From NCBI RefSeq assembly GCF_041146795.1, contig NC_135170.1:29065533-29129532 (forward strand): a stretch of DNA of 64,000 nt, in the 5' to 3' direction. The position numbers and the translations under genes were made by a program. The stretch comes from Maylandia zebra. Lineage: Eukaryota; Chordata; Actinopteri; Cichliformes; Cichlidae. Positions 12,601 to 27,600 of the stretch are shown piece by piece (position 1 is the stretch's first letter; each line of letters starts with the position of its first letter). The notes under the pieces were generated by a model. It did no database searches, was not told the origin of the DNA, and saw only the letters and a list, made by a program, of their open reading frames with translations.

Positions 12601-15600
12601 TTTGATTGCTTTCATTCTTTCAAATAAAAAGCATTATTTCACCTCACTTAGCTCTTCTAAGACTCCTTCATCCTTAAGCTGCAAAGCTTCCAGGTGTTCT
12701 GCTTTGAATAACAAAGGAACAAGAAGTACATTTGAATATTAAAAAGACTAAGGGAATTCATGAACATTGACCAGTGAGCTATTATAATAAGTTTGCATTT
12801 TTAATATGTGGATCCATCTACGCAGCAGATTAATTACTTCTGCGGGAGACTTGAATAAAGTCCTTTTCTGAGTGCTGCTGCCCGTGAATGTTACAAAGTG
12901 TTGATGGATGAGAACTGCTGCCAGCCTGGATTTTCTTTTTATTTGCTGAAAATCATGTGGGCCACCATTGGCGCGTTCACCATCACTTAGTGCTGCGGGC
13001 AAGAGAGAAGAGAGAGATTCGGAGATAGAAGCAGAAAGAGAGACAGAAAAGGGCAAACTGAAACAAAAGCAAGGTCCTAACTGGACACAGAGCTCCCATT
13101 TGGGAAATGCTGGAAGAGGAACAAAGTGGGGAAGGGAGTAATTAAAAACACAAGCCTCTCATTGGGTTTTGTAACACCATGGCTTGGAAAGACTGCGGCT
13201 TTTATTGCTCAACAATTATCAAAAAACATTTACTCGTGTCGTCCCAAGCACACATGCGAGGAATTATACAAAACATAATGAATGTTAATAACTTTAGCTC
13301 AGACCACACTGAGACATAAACACATGCAGCCACACATGCTGATCGTTCAGGCACACGCATAATCACACAGTGGTTTTTAATCCAGAGCCCCAGAGCTGTC
13401 CCACTTCCACCATTGTGTTTCTCTGTAGCTGTGCTCAGCGGTCCAAGGGGTGTTAACCGTGTATGGTGCTCAGCATACAGATCCTGTGTCCCCTGACCAC
13501 CCTCTTTGTCTACTGTAAAGTTGGGCCTCCCAGTGACAGCATGTCCTCTAACGTATGGGGATTTTTCTGCAGGCCTAGCCCAGGGAGACAGCTGGTTTCC
13601 CAAGCAGCAGCCTCCACTGTGTGGACGAATTTCCAAACACTAAACTGTTTTCTTGCTATCTCATACTCTCTCTTTCGTCACTAAATTTTAACACCCTCTC
13701 ATACCTTTTTGTTTTCTCAGTGTTTCTCATTAACTGCCTCTCCTTTTTTTTGCTTTTTCAGTTACTCATGCTTCAAACATGACTGTTTGTTCACACTCCT
13801 TCCCTTTCTCCATCCTTTTCTCTTCTCTCACCTCACTCGTTCTCAAGGATAAAGTCTGCTTGCTTAAATTCCCACGCTAGCAAAAGAAGAAATTAGAGTA
13901 TGTGCTTACTAAATGTTTATGTTAGGTGGTTTCTTTTTGAGGAATTAGTAAGCAGATTCAGTATTAGGTTGCAAATAAATTCCATGACTATAAACACATT
14001 TCAGTTTTATTTAAAGTGCTATTGACAGCTGTGCAGAATTCTGTATTTTGTTTTAGTTAACTGCACAAGCAAGTACCTGTAAGACACTAAAAAAGGCAAA
14101 ATTACCCAAGGTTTTTAAAGATTTGGCTGAAACAATCCTTGTCGACGATGGCATTGCACTTACTACAGTGACACATACTGATCAATGGAAGTACTTTAAG
14201 ATTCAGTATCATGCTCAAGGCCTCTTGAATCTGTGACAAGAGGGCGACTGAGGTTTGGATCACGCTCAGTCGTCAGTGATAGGCATGCAAACATGATTTG
14301 CTGAGATAGAGATTTTAGATGATTTATTTTTGAGCAGACTGATATTATAGGAAGTGGGAATAATTTTAGGGTCATCGTGGTCATCAAGAAAAACACTGTG
14401 CTGAAGTATGTTGTTTCTGATCAGGCGGGAAACTCATAAGTCTATTTAACTCTATTAAATCTCTTTACTTAAACTGATCTGTAAAATGTAGTTGTATTCT
14501 ATTAGGACAACTATGATTTCATCAGTCACCAAGTGCAATATATCAACAGGAATCTTCCTTTGCTGGATACATTGGCAGTTGAGATAAACATTGTAGCAGC
14601 TATTCTGAGACCAATGACATACAAGGGCACAGAATGCTGTTTATAGAATATTTATGTTTATTGATTTATTTGCATTTTAACATTAACGTCTCCTTTTAAT
14701 TAATGGAGGATCTTGAAATTAATGAACCAGGAACTGGTTAAGTATAAGCACTATCACTTATATATTAAACAATGCCCACACAAATGTGTCACACAGTCTT
14801 TTTTATGTCCACCATTTGAACCTGTTTATAGCCAGATTCCTATTTTCTTATGTGGGTGCTTTCTTCCCAGAATGCAATGGTGTCCTTCAAGGAGCTCTGT
14901 GGTCTGACCCCTGCAGCCAACATGAAGCAGTGTATCCTGACGGTGTCTACATGGCTGATGAACAGCGAGAGATCGCTGAGGGTAACTGTGGACCTGAGCG
15001 AGACCTATCCCACCATGGAAGCTCAGGGTGTTGTGCCTGAGCTGCTGCGCAAAGTACTGAACGCCTATGACATGGTAAAACAACAACAAACAAAAAAAAA
15101 CCAGCACACACAGAAAAGAGTGAATGCCACCACCTTTGACACTGTCAGGCAAACAAATGCGTTAATAATACAGATGTGCGTAAATGTTATGTGAATGGTT
15201 CTGAATTTTGCACTGGAAGTACTTTTGTGTTTTCCTTTTAATTTCAGTTATTAAAATTCAGTTCACACAAACATTCAGACACTTGATTACATTTCGCGCT
15301 GCGTGTGTGAGGACAGACAGTAACACCTGTCCTTTATCGTGCAGCATCCAAGTAAATATCGATTTGGGGAAACGATGAGATCTCAAAGCATAAAGCCTTC
15401 AAGTGTAACAACAAAGTCTGTGCTGGGATGATGTGATTTGCATTTCTTGTCCCGTGCAGATTTTCATACATGCTCTGCTTACAAAGGTAAACTAGAAAAA
15501 AAGGCAAAGCAGAGAGTAAACTTGTTCCCTGCCTTATTGCCTGATTGCTTAACATTTCAGGTGTTAACACAGCTGGTTGAGTTTTACATGGCTTCTAAAC

Positions 15601-18600
15601 ATTGCTCAAACCAGCTCAATGACCAGCCAGATTATATAGCTTCAGTTACTCATTGTATTATTTCACACGTCCTTCTCTGTCTTGCCTCCTCTCTTGCAAG
15701 AAAACCATATTTTTCACCCACTCGACATTGGCTGTGCTCAGAAAGGGGGTTGGAGGACGCTGCCTGTAATTAGTCATCACCCGCTGTTTGTCCTGCCCTC
15801 CTCTCTTGTGAGACTTAGTGGGAGCTGATGAAGTGAACGAGTAGTGAGGAAAAGGTTGTAGCATGCACACTGCTCAGGTCAACAGCGCTCCTGCTGTTGA
15901 CACCTACAGATGCACGCACACATCAGTAGGAGCACAGGGCACAGCTCCACGTACAGTACAGTCTGCTTTGGCTTCACAGCAGAAGGCTTGGTCCTATCAA
16001 ACCAACTCTCCAGTCTACTTACAAAAAGGCTTTTGGGGAAGAAGCCAAAAAACAAGTCCCAACTCTCATGTTTCTGTTTTAGAAAAAAAATGGCAAAATC
16101 ATACACGTGCAAGTGTCTGTTTGATGTTCATTATTCTCTCTCTTTCTCTCTCTCGTGACAAATCCCGTCACCTCCCCCGATTTATTTCCCAGTGTTTTTT
16201 CTAGCACTAGTAATTGTTCTGTTAATTGCGTTATGTTAGAGGTGTGAGCTACTTACAAGACCAGAATGTAATGCAGCTTAGAGATATGCTGCATATTTTT
16301 TTCACTTTTGTAAATGGCCATGAAATTAACAGTACTAACTCCAGTCTGTGGGGTTTAGTGAAGATTTTTCATTTAGAAATATAGATTGATGACATATTAT
16401 ACATGAACATTTTTTATATTTCTATTGTCATCTTAACCCATACCCATTATGACATTTTTGTCCCAAATGGCTTCCCTTTTCATAATTTCTGCATTTAAAC
16501 TACTTTTCTTGAAAAGATCAAAACAAGAAGAGGCATGTGCATGACACACACACACACACACTTTAAGAGTCCACTTCCTGTCTCCCACATGAGTGTGAAA
16601 CTTCATTAGCCTCCTCCTCTGTGCTGTAGCGATAGTCCAGCTGCTCCTCATCAGCACTGTGGTATGATGTCTACGGCTGAGAGTATAACTTTTCCATTAA
16701 TAATACTGATACTAACAGAGAGACCTGTCTAAAGCATGTTTTGTTAGATAATTAGGAAATAATGTCTGTTTTAAGACTCATTAACTGCTGACATACCAAA
16801 CACGTTGCTTGCAAGTACATTCGTCACGTGAATTTTACCCAACTTATTTATATAATTGCATAAAAGACAAAAGAAATCTCAGCCGTGTTGTTTATATGCC
16901 CAATTAATTCGAAAGAATTTTCTGATTATGATCTGACCAGAATTAATCTAATCAGACATTTACATGGCAGCTTTGTTGCCTTAATTGGGTTAGGCTGAAT
17001 TGTTATTGTCTCTGTAAACGTAGCAATTAAGAGCTCATTCCAAATACTTCAAACTGAGCCCTGACTGAGGGGATCAAATCTGTTATAAATGAACAAAAAC
17101 AATGTGGCAGGAAAGACAACTCTAATTTTTTTTTGAAGTGTTTACCTCTTAGCATTTTTATTTGTTCTCATCTTTATATTCATTGATTGACCACAACATT
17201 AAAACCACTAACCTGCCAAAATAGCTCTGGCATAAGCTACCTCAGGGGATGACAGGCACTGTAATGTTGGCAGTCCATCCTGTTGCTTAGAGCCCTGTAT
17301 TACGAAGCATACCCAGACTATCTTTCCATTATCTGGATTCACTTACCCTAATACTGGCAATTGGGATAAGCAGTCACTCAAAGCTGGTTATCAACTCGTT
17401 AAGTTAACCCAAGATTTCCCCCCTGCTCGTTCACATGAAAAGAGCAGTGTTGGCAGCATCTGATCAATCACAGACATGAAGGAGTATATCAGAAGTAGAG
17501 CAGCTGATTTTACAAAGGAAGATAAAACTATACCACAGAAAAATATGCAGCTTTTAAACACATAATACAGTGCAGTGTGAGCGTGTGTGAGAGTAAAAAC
17601 ACTATAGAGTAAATATAATGTAGTGCTGAAAGTGTCTGCTTTGAAGACTGGAAAGAAAGCTGGCAAAAATGCTGACTTTGTAATTTAACAGACTTATCAG
17701 TATCATAGCTCTATCATTAAAAGCTTCCTGTCGTGTTCGACTCAAATCTTTACAACTTACAACTTTACAACTTAAAACACTCATAAATATTGTGTTTTAC
17801 ATCTGATTGCCTCAAGGCCTTATGATATCCTCCACACTATGCACTTGAATGTATGAAAGTGATGAGCACCTCTTTCATTGAATTTTGAGTGTTTTTTATC
17901 AACCTAGTTACATCTGTGGTGTTCCCGATCAAAAGTGAGCGCCATAGGAAATGAATGGGAATCCACTCGACCCCCCACCCCCCCCCCCACCCCCACCCAT
18001 TGGCCCTTGACCCCCTAAATGGCCCACTGAACTGAATTTGGTGGTGAAAAATGTTTGTTATGCTAATTTAAGAGCTGTTAAAACTGAACGGTCAATTTTG
18101 ACTGGGAAGAATTCGATGGATTATAATTGTGTATTTCATTAAGTTATTGTTTAAAAGACAGTTTTGGTTTTTATTCTTTGTCAGATAACTCCATATGTCC
18201 AATGTGGACAAAGCCAGCAACACAGTGAATTACTTTAACTGAGGTGACTAGCAAACAGCTTGCTAGCTATCCGACGCCTACCTGCTTCTTTCTGCTGTAA
18301 ATTTTAATGTGTGTCTTATAAGGACTGATTCACTTTTAGAACCACCTTCAAGTGGCATTTCGAAGAACTGCAGTTTTTGGGGGTTCTTCCAGTGTGGTTT
18401 CATTTTTTCAGACCTGGAGGGTGCCGCTTGGGGTTGCGCTCCGTGGATTGGGCTTGTTCTGGCACATCCCTCTGATGCTCGATTGGATTCGGATCTGAAG
18501 AATGTCGAAGCTGAATGAATTCCTTGAGCTCTTTTTCATGTTCCTTGCACTGATCCAAGGAACATTGTCCTGTCTCGGAGGGGGGCGGGGGTGTCATGTT

Positions 18601-21600
18601 GTGTTGGAGATTGCCTTTGCCTTAGGAGTCGAGGGTGGTAATATCCACATGAATGCAAATAATCCAAGGTTTAGATGATCGAGTTTATTCACTCTGTCAT
18701 TGCTTTTAATGGTGAGGTTGATTTCTTTTCTATACTGGGAGGCCCTGGTAGGGAATTAAGGTGTTCTACAAATTAACTCCATGTCTTCTTTTTATTGTAG
18801 CTGATCCAAACCAGCAAAACACTGATCGAGTCAGCTGATGTGGTCTACTCCAAGCTCACACAAGCACAACGAGCAGGTATGTACCACTGTTTAGTCACTG
18901 TTGAAAAATGCTGACCGTTATGCCTTTTCATTAAATATCTAAACAAATTAAAAGAAAGAAGATATGAATGTGTAAATAAGGATTTTAAAAAAAGAGGTTC
19001 AGATAAACGGGGTGTTAGCAGCAACATTCCATGACAAAATTTATATTTATAACTGGAAACTTGAGTCAAGTTGATATTTATCCTTCCCGTTGGCTGTTAA
19101 AAATGTGTGATATTGTCCTGTTCCTTCCTGCATTCAAAATCTTTCTTCTTATGACACTTAAAAAAATAAGTGTTTCTATGAAGCAAAGCAGGAAACTGCA
19201 ATCTCTCTGCTACTGTGATGAAAATGACTCATAATTCAAGGACAAAATTTATGAGAAATGATTTAAATTACCTCTCTTACTGGCACATTTCATTAATTTG
19301 TTTAAGACAAATAAGATCCACAAGAAAACTGCCTGTGTTTATTTAAGGAGGGATGGATGTTTTCAGCTTCTCTGCTTTAATCCCAAATGAATCATGTGAT
19401 TTACGAATGTGCATCCGCGCCCTTTTAAACACATTGTGTGTCATGTCCCCCTGCCCAGCAGAATGAGCATTGTGTGTCTACTCCTACAGCATCTGCATCA
19501 ACATCAACAGCCGTGGCTGCTGTCAATAGAGCAGGCCATCATCAGTGAGTCAGCAGAGTAGTAATCATGTCAGTGGGCAGGTGAAAACAATCATCCAGCC
19601 ACACAGACAAAGGGCTGCAGGAGAAAGAGGACAGAGAGCATAAACATCCTTTGAGAGGAGGAGAGAAATGAAAAGGTTTGACAAAGAGGGGGAGGGATGG
19701 AAATGGTGAGAAAGGACTGAATTAACAAAGCATTTTATCAGTGCAGTCTTTTAAAAGGGCTGCTTGATGCAAGAGGTCCAGTGTTTTAGGAGAGAGGATA
19801 AAATTGGCCATAATAAGATCATTAAGGGAGAAATGGCTTAAAATCAAGAAATCCTGTGGCTTGTCTTCTCGAGCCTCTTTTAAATTCAGCGCTAATTCTT
19901 CCTCATTTGCCTTGCTGCTTTGCTATGCAGCAGTGCCTCTGCTGAAGAGCTCCTCGAAAAAGAGCTCAGTTTGAATAGTGACATCTTCATTTTTCATGTT
20001 AAGACATTTTATGGCTACAGGAAACCGAAAGACATGATTGAAACTAATGAACATGAATAATAAACTAATGAACCTGCAGATTTGGCTCCGTTATAGACCT
20101 GGTGTGAACTTGAAAATGTGTATTTTATTTTACATTTTATGTGTGAAAACTGGGGTTGGCTAATTGGCTCATGTCAACCCAATATCTTGAGGCTGTTAAG
20201 TCCACTTTAAGCCTGCTTTACTCCCCGGTGTCACTCAGAGGCAGACATATGCTTAACACCCCTGACCACAGCAAGCCAAGCTGATATTTGTGCAGCGCAG
20301 TTACACAGTGAAGTAGGCTAAACCCTGGAGCTTCAATCATAGAGATGCCCTCCTGCTCCAAGGTTCCCCAGTGCAGAGCTAGAAGCATCTTCAAAGGCGA
20401 TGACAGGAGAGTTAAGCAAAGCTTAAGCCTCACACACAGCCACGCCACAGCCTCAATCACATCAGTGTCCGCTAAAAATCAGAGGTTTCAGCTTTGTGTG
20501 CTGCTGCAGACACATGAAAATGTTTTAAACAGAACAGTAATAAATGAACCGTGTTCTGTTTTGTAGATTAAATGTATGCTTCTCTGACATAACTGAAATA
20601 ACATTCAAAGGGGCTCATCAAAAGCCTTCCAATGCAAATGAAATGCAAATATTAAAGTTTTTCTAAATGTAAGTTAAAAGAAACATACAAGGACACCAAA
20701 GGTAGGAGCAGCAGCCTTGAGGGGCCTCAGCTGCATGCCAAACACAGCATTTTTCCTATTACTCACTCTAATTCCCTCTGCCCCAAGCACTCACACACAA
20801 GCCTTCGTCCAAACCATGCAGTTCTCAAATATACATCTCCTCCGTGTGTATGCGTATCCATACTTTCAGGCCTTGTAGCTTTGATGGCAGTAAATGAGGC
20901 AGAAAAATAAAAACACGTTGGCCAAAGAGCAATCGTTTTCAGTGACACAGTATAACATTACAGCAGGCAGCAAAACAAACACTTTCCCCAACAGAGTTTA
21001 GAAAATTTAACTTACTTGGCTTTTTATGGATAAAGTTACCTATTGCCTAAAATGAAAATTGGAAAATGGGAATTATAAGCTTTAAATCTAATCTTGTTGA
21101 CTTAAGTGAATATAAAGGCAAGTTAGCCTTTATTAAGTCATTTCAGCTTAGAATAAACAGAGCAGAGTGAACCTAACACCAGTATTTGATACCATACTTG
21201 TTTAGTTTTTGCAGCTTCACTTGCTGCAATGCCATAATAATTGGCTTAATATTGTAAGGTTGCTCCCTGTGCAGCAACACATGTAATCACATTTGGTATA
21301 AAGAACAAAAATACACATTTGTATTTGTGTTAGAACATTCTTGAGGACACACTATGACACCACCAGCCTGAACTGTCAATACAACGCAGGATCTTTGCTT
21401 TCAAGTTGTTTGTGCCAGATTCTGACCCTACCATTGGAATGTCACGGCGGTATTAGAGACTCATCGGACCAGGCAACGTTTTTTTTCCAGTTTCCTGTTG
21501 TCCAGTTTTGATGAGCCTGTGTGACTTATAGCCTCAATTTCCTGTTCTTAGCTGACAAAAGTGGCACCTGATGTGGTTTTCTGCTGCTGTAGCCCATCTG

Positions 21601-24600
21601 TTGCCTTGCTATGAGCTCAAAGCAGTCTGGCTATTCTCCTCTGACCTCTAGCATCAGCAAGCATTATGGTCTAGAAAAGTTGGATACTGGATTCTTTTGG
21701 ACCGTTCCTTGTAAAGCTCATGGATGGTTATGTGGAAAATCCTAGTAGATCCAGGTTTCTGAAATAACTAAAACTAGTCTGTCAGGCACCAACAACCCAC
21801 TTTCAAAGTCACTTAACTCACCTGCGTAAACTTCAGCAAGCTGTTGTACAATGTCTGTCTGACTTAATGCATAGAGTTGTGTCATGTAATTGACTTATTG
21901 GATATTTGCATTAATGAGCAGTTGAACAGGCACTTCTAATAAAGGGGACACTGAGTGTATGTATATGTACAGATGCATAAGCAGTATTGGTGGTCCAGGT
22001 GGTTCCTTAAATTTAAAATCTGCTGTTGGCAGAACAGCAGATGCAAATCTTACTTCTCTTGTCTAACCCTCTACCAGCAGATGAACATGGAAACAAACCC
22101 CAACATTTTGCTTCATGCACAAAGGTCACCTGCTTAATCACATGCTAATTTGGACTTTTTATTTCTTTATACTACTAACCAGACTAATGACTAATGATCA
22201 GTGATCACAAACCTGACCGCAGGCTTTTAGTTCCCTGTTGGAGCACTTAAAATTCAATATACTCTAAGGTTATTGTGGATTATTTTACTGTAACATATAA
22301 AAGATGCTGCTTCATCTTTAAGTGTTCAGATGTTTAGTTTAACATAAATATGAAAATAACACAAAGCAAAACATACTGAGCTGCTTGTTGTGAAACTTCT
22401 CTAAAATGACAGAATATATGTTGGTGGACAAATAAAATTCTAGACAGACTTTCTGCAGTAATGCTACAGTGTCACTGTCCCTAAATAGACTTTCCCCTTG
22501 TTTTTATCATGTTCTTAACCTGTGTCTCAGCTCATTAAAATGATTTCTTACCCCTGGAGAAAAAAAACGCCATGCATTGCACTGGGTTTGACTCGACTCC
22601 CCCACCAAAACTCGGCATCATTCTGATGGCTTGGAAAGCATGAATTTACCTATCTTGATAGATTGACAAGTACTGAATGCATCCTTCAGAAGCCATTTCA
22701 TCAACCATATGATTATGTACATATTGACAATGACAGTAGCATCAGCCTGAACATAGAGAGTCAGTGAGAGGCATGTGAAGCGTGAAATGATGGATTTGCA
22801 CGGAATAGAAGGTTTTGTCCTCACGATCAATCCAGAAGTCGAAGTTATAATTTTGTTATAATGGCTGTGTGAGAAGCAGAAAAGGTGCTAATGGACGACA
22901 GGCTGTCAGTATCCAAAAGAGAATGTGGAGTAGGATCCGTGAGTATGTTCGCTTCATGTAAGCACATGCACTCATTGATTTTAGGACCTGTGATTGAACC
23001 TGACACTTTTGCCCTAGACATTAAAATTGTTCTCTGCTCATCAGCTAAATGCTGTTGTGACAAAGCCATAATCACACCAATGGCCACGATCTGAATGATA
23101 GGCTCAAACTATCCTCTTACATCCTAACCTGCCCACTGGCACATTGCTCATTTTAAGAGTAGGAAGTTAAAAATGGATAGTTTGGGGTTGCTGTGGTTTT
23201 TAAGTCTCACCAGCACCGCCTCCTTCCTTCCTGTGCACAGTTTTTCCCAGTTATTATTGCAGCTAATCAGTTCAATTTGGGCAGTGAAGCTGACGTGTTG
23301 ATGAGGATGGAGAGGTGTTAGATAATTCCCCTTGGGCACTATTGATGGCTCACTATCACACACATAATGTGGGACCAGGAAAACAGCTGGGATGCACACT
23401 CTGGCACCTCCAGATGCTACCACTGTGTTTTTGTGCACATTGTGTACACTGGCTTATTTGTCTGCATGCATATCTAATCTGTGTGTGGGTTTCCAGTCAT
23501 TCTCCCCACTAGCCTCTGCTTCACCAGCTTATTTAAAGATTTGTTCCAGCAGTGTTTCTTAAAAATGTAATGCATAAGCTTTGTTGTATTCAGAATTCAT
23601 TTAGATGTGTATGTGTCGTGGTGTACTAGTTCGTCAGTGCACCGATTTACTCACATCGCAAAGAACAGAGCATTCATTTTCAGATGCAAATGTGGCATGA
23701 CTGTACCTTTGTATGAAGGTGATATACTTGGTGATCAGATGATATAAATACTTAAATACACACATCCTGGTCGTAGGAGAAAGATTCTAAGCAGAGATGC
23801 CTAGACCTCCCTCTTCTTGGCCACATCCTTTAACCCTTCTTTCGGGACACCAAAGTGTTCCTAAGCCACCTGAGAGATATAATGTCTCCAGCATGTTGTG
23901 GGTTTCCCCCCGGCCTTCATCCCATTGGGACATGCCCAAAACACCTGACCTAAGAAGCGCCCAGGAGAACACACTCTGAGCCCCTCCCCAATGAGAGATA
24001 AGCTGAGCACCTTATCCTGTCTCTAAGGCTGAGCCCACACATCCAGGCATTCAGAGGAAAGTCATTTCTGTCACTTATATCCACGATCTCATTATTTCGT
24101 TCACTACCCACAGCCTGTGGCCATAGGTGAGCGTAGGTGGACCAGTAAATCAACAGCTTCGCTTTCCCGCTTTGCTCTCTCTTCACCACAACATACCAGT
24201 ACAGCATCTGCATTGCTGCAGATGTTGCAAGAGTATGTCTGTCAATCTCCTTTTCTGCTCTCCCCTCACTCATTAAGAAGACCCTGAAATACTCCGACTT
24301 AAAATCAAAGGTGCTGATTCTCATTTCTCACACTCCCCGGTGCAAGCTGGAGGTCATGACTCAGTAAAGCTAACAGAACCACATCTGCAAAATGAAGAGG
24401 AAAGATTGGGAGACCACCAATACTGACATCATCTACCCCTTAGCTGTGTCTAGAAATTCTGTTCATAAAAGATTTTAACAGAATTGGTGCCAAAGGGCAG
24501 CCCAGTGAACTCAGTACTCACAGGGAATGAGTCTGACTTGTTGCCTCAGAGCGAATCAAGCTCTCAATGCAGTTGGACAGAAACCAAATGGGCTGAAGCT

Positions 24601-27600
24601 GAAGCAGTCCTGAAGCATGCCTCACATTATACTTTGAGAAATGCAGTCGAGTACTTTCTCCAAATTCCCAAAAACTATGTAGACTCGTTGAGCAAACTTG
24701 AATGCATTGTTCTTCCTGGATCCAAGGTTCAACTAACAGATGAACTCTCCTCTCTGGTAACCTGGCATAGACCTTCCCCGGGTGTCATGGATTGGCCGTG
24801 TGGGAGCAAGGGTGGAGCCTCATGCAGGACTCTGGGGAAATGGGAATAACTCCAAAAATCTGCTTTAATGCTGTCAGGCAAAGAGTAAACAAAAGCCAAA
24901 AATGTATGCAGAAAAAAGCCAGGAATTCCAAAAACCAGAAACCATGGAGCAAGGGAACACACAGCAGTGAGGGACAATATGACAAAGGACAAGGAGAGAC
25001 AGAGACAACATATACTCACAAGTTAATGAGGGAGAAGTAGCACGTGACAACACAGCTGAGGATAACATAACATAATAACTCAAAAGGAAGTAAAACTAAA
25101 CACCAAGCACAAAAGACAAAAGACTACCACAATAAAAATGGGAAGTAGCAAAACACAAAGACTAAACAAGACACGGAAACACAAGGGAGGCAAGAACTCA
25201 AGGATTTAAATATAAACCAAAGTATAACCATGAACAGAACTAGAAGTGAAAATGAAGCCAGATAAAATCATTGCAAAGCAACCGGGAAATGCAAAAACTC
25301 AGAACAAGTGATTCTCAAAACCAATAGAACAGTAATTTATAGAAAACTCAGAACCCAGGGACTCTGAGAAATGGAGGCTGAGGAGTGAAGTTAGAGCACA
25401 CCCTCCTGCCCCCCTTCTTGAAAAGGGGGCACCAGCTGTACTTCTCGGCACCTCTATGTATTCCACGTCTGGTAGCGAGGTGTTCAGGCATCTGTCTTGA
25501 ATATAGTCATGCATCATGCCATATTAAGGCAGGTCCAGGAACAGGTGCAAGCTTACTGTATGAGTTAAAGATCCGCTGCCTCTCTGCCAGCCCTACCATG
25601 TGTATTTATTGATGTTCTCTTTCTTGCAAAGGTTTTCGCTATGATGAACCACTATTTTAGTCAGCACTGTGTATTTTATTGCCAATAGAAAAGATAAAGA
25701 ACTCTCCCTCAATTTATCTTCCTTGGATTTAACCAGTTTTTCTCCCAGCTCATCAGCAGCTGGAATATCCCACGTTCTGCTTCATGGCATTGTGTTTGGG
25801 CTTTGCAGTGTGTATGAATAGAGATAAATTAATGAAACACTGAGCTGACTGTCATGCATTCCCCACTCAGAGCATTTCCTATCTTTTTATTCATTATTTC
25901 TTTTCATCAGATCCTGTTTGAAGGTTCTGTTTGATTTTATTATTTACTTACCTTTCTGTCTCTCTGCCTGAAGCCACTGTATGTTTTTGAAGCAGAAGAG
26001 GTGCTGCTGCAGTACTCATTACAAAGGCAAAAACCCTCTCTGCTTTTACTCTACCGAGGTGTGTGTGTGTGTGATATGTTTGCATTTGTTTGGCTACTCA
26101 GAAGAGATATATTATTCCCTAAGTCCTCCTTAGGACCCGACTCTCCCTGTCTCGTTCTCTCAACGTAAAATTCAATCTCTTCAGAGTGTGCTACAGGGCC
26201 ACATTTTTATTAGCTCAAATTTCACATAGTTTAAGTGACACTAAGGAACAGCAACATCGAGGCTGTTAGGGGAAGGGAAAGCTTCATAATGCCAAATTAA
26301 ATGCTTCAAGAGCTGTATTGCGTCCTCTAGCTAATTTGCTAAATTCATGACTTACTCTGCTCCCTGCCATCCTAATTTCTTGTGTCCTGTGAACACAAAC
26401 TTCCTTGGCTCTTCTCTGAGCCCATTAACTACAACAGATTACGAGATCAAATCAGTCCTAATCCCTGTTAGCAGAACTTTCAGGCTCTGAAACAGATATT
26501 CTGCATTGGTTGTACATCACCAGTGTTTGGAAATGATAGCACATTAGTTATTTTTGGTATGGTTCACCCTGGTTTGCCCTGAAAACTGGTAATTTTGTTT
26601 TTATTCTATTTATTTATTTTTTATCTTGACTTCATAAAGTCAACATAGTCTCATTTTTCTTCTTACTTAACTACTTAACTGTGTTTTCCAAAATGAGAGG
26701 CCTCTATATCCCTTTGCATGTTTCTGTGCTTCAAGGATGCACTCTGAACATGACAACACAAACAGTTTGTCAAATGGGGAACAATGTAGCTACTAGGGGT
26801 GCAACGATATTCGTATCGATATTGAACCGTTCGATACAGTGCTTTCGGTTTGGTACGCATATGTATCGAACAATACAACATTTGTAATTTATTTTATCAA
26901 TTTTCCTTCTGACGATGCTGTCTGTGTGGAGCGCTCAGTGAATCTGTGTTCGACTACTCTGCCTAGGCTGCACTGTCGAGCGCAGATCCACTGAGCGCTC
27001 CACACAGACAGCATAGTCAGAAGGAAGAGCACAGGGCAAGCTAGCGAGACAGAAGTTAAGCTCTCCTTGCAACAGGCAAATTGACCCTCATTCAGATCTG
27101 GCGTTTGGAATTATTTTGGTTTTCATGTGACGTATGACCCTGAAGGTAAGCGAGTCATGGACTAAAGTAAAACAGTATGTTGGATGTGCCATGCAATGCT
27201 CAATTACATTGGTGTGAACTAGTGTGTTAGCGCAGTTAGCTCGTTAACTTGTTGGCCGTCTAGCCCCATGCACGGAGCGATCGGCGGTAGCTCGTTAACG
27301 GAGATTTGCCGTGTTGTGGCGTTAAGGTCATTTCAACGAGATTAACCTGAAAGCACTAGTGGGAACACAACGAATATGACTGCACATTTACACCGACATC
27401 ATCCTAGTGCAAAGACAAAAACAACAAGCATGCTACTAACTTTAGCCGAGTCATTTAGACAGCTGTTAGCACATGATTCTCCTTATGCTGCTGAGAATAT
27501 AGCCCAGAAGAAGCGGATAGTATAGCTTTTATTTTGGAAAGAGACATTTCTCTGTAATAAACTCTCTTTTCCAAAGATGAGTGATTCCTCAATCAGATAC

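Larger units (their letters stand above)
15075..18800 (+). other. PLCL intron (3.7 kb)
   Basis: No exon is supported inside. It contains a short CA run (about 16544-16561), a C-rich tract (17970-18000) and two small pieces resembling a fish Tc1-like repeat (17183-17290 and 18420-18680). Confidence 0.75.

Noticed and set aside
13202-13636. 144-codon minus-strand ORF in a PLCL intron
   Set aside because: No recognisable domain, no splice or promoter context, and ordinary intron composition; probably chance.
24484-24849. 121-codon plus ORF
   Set aside because: The strand is antisense to a decayed LINE ORF2. The protein it spells matches nothing, while the minus strand matches reverse-transcriptase fragments.
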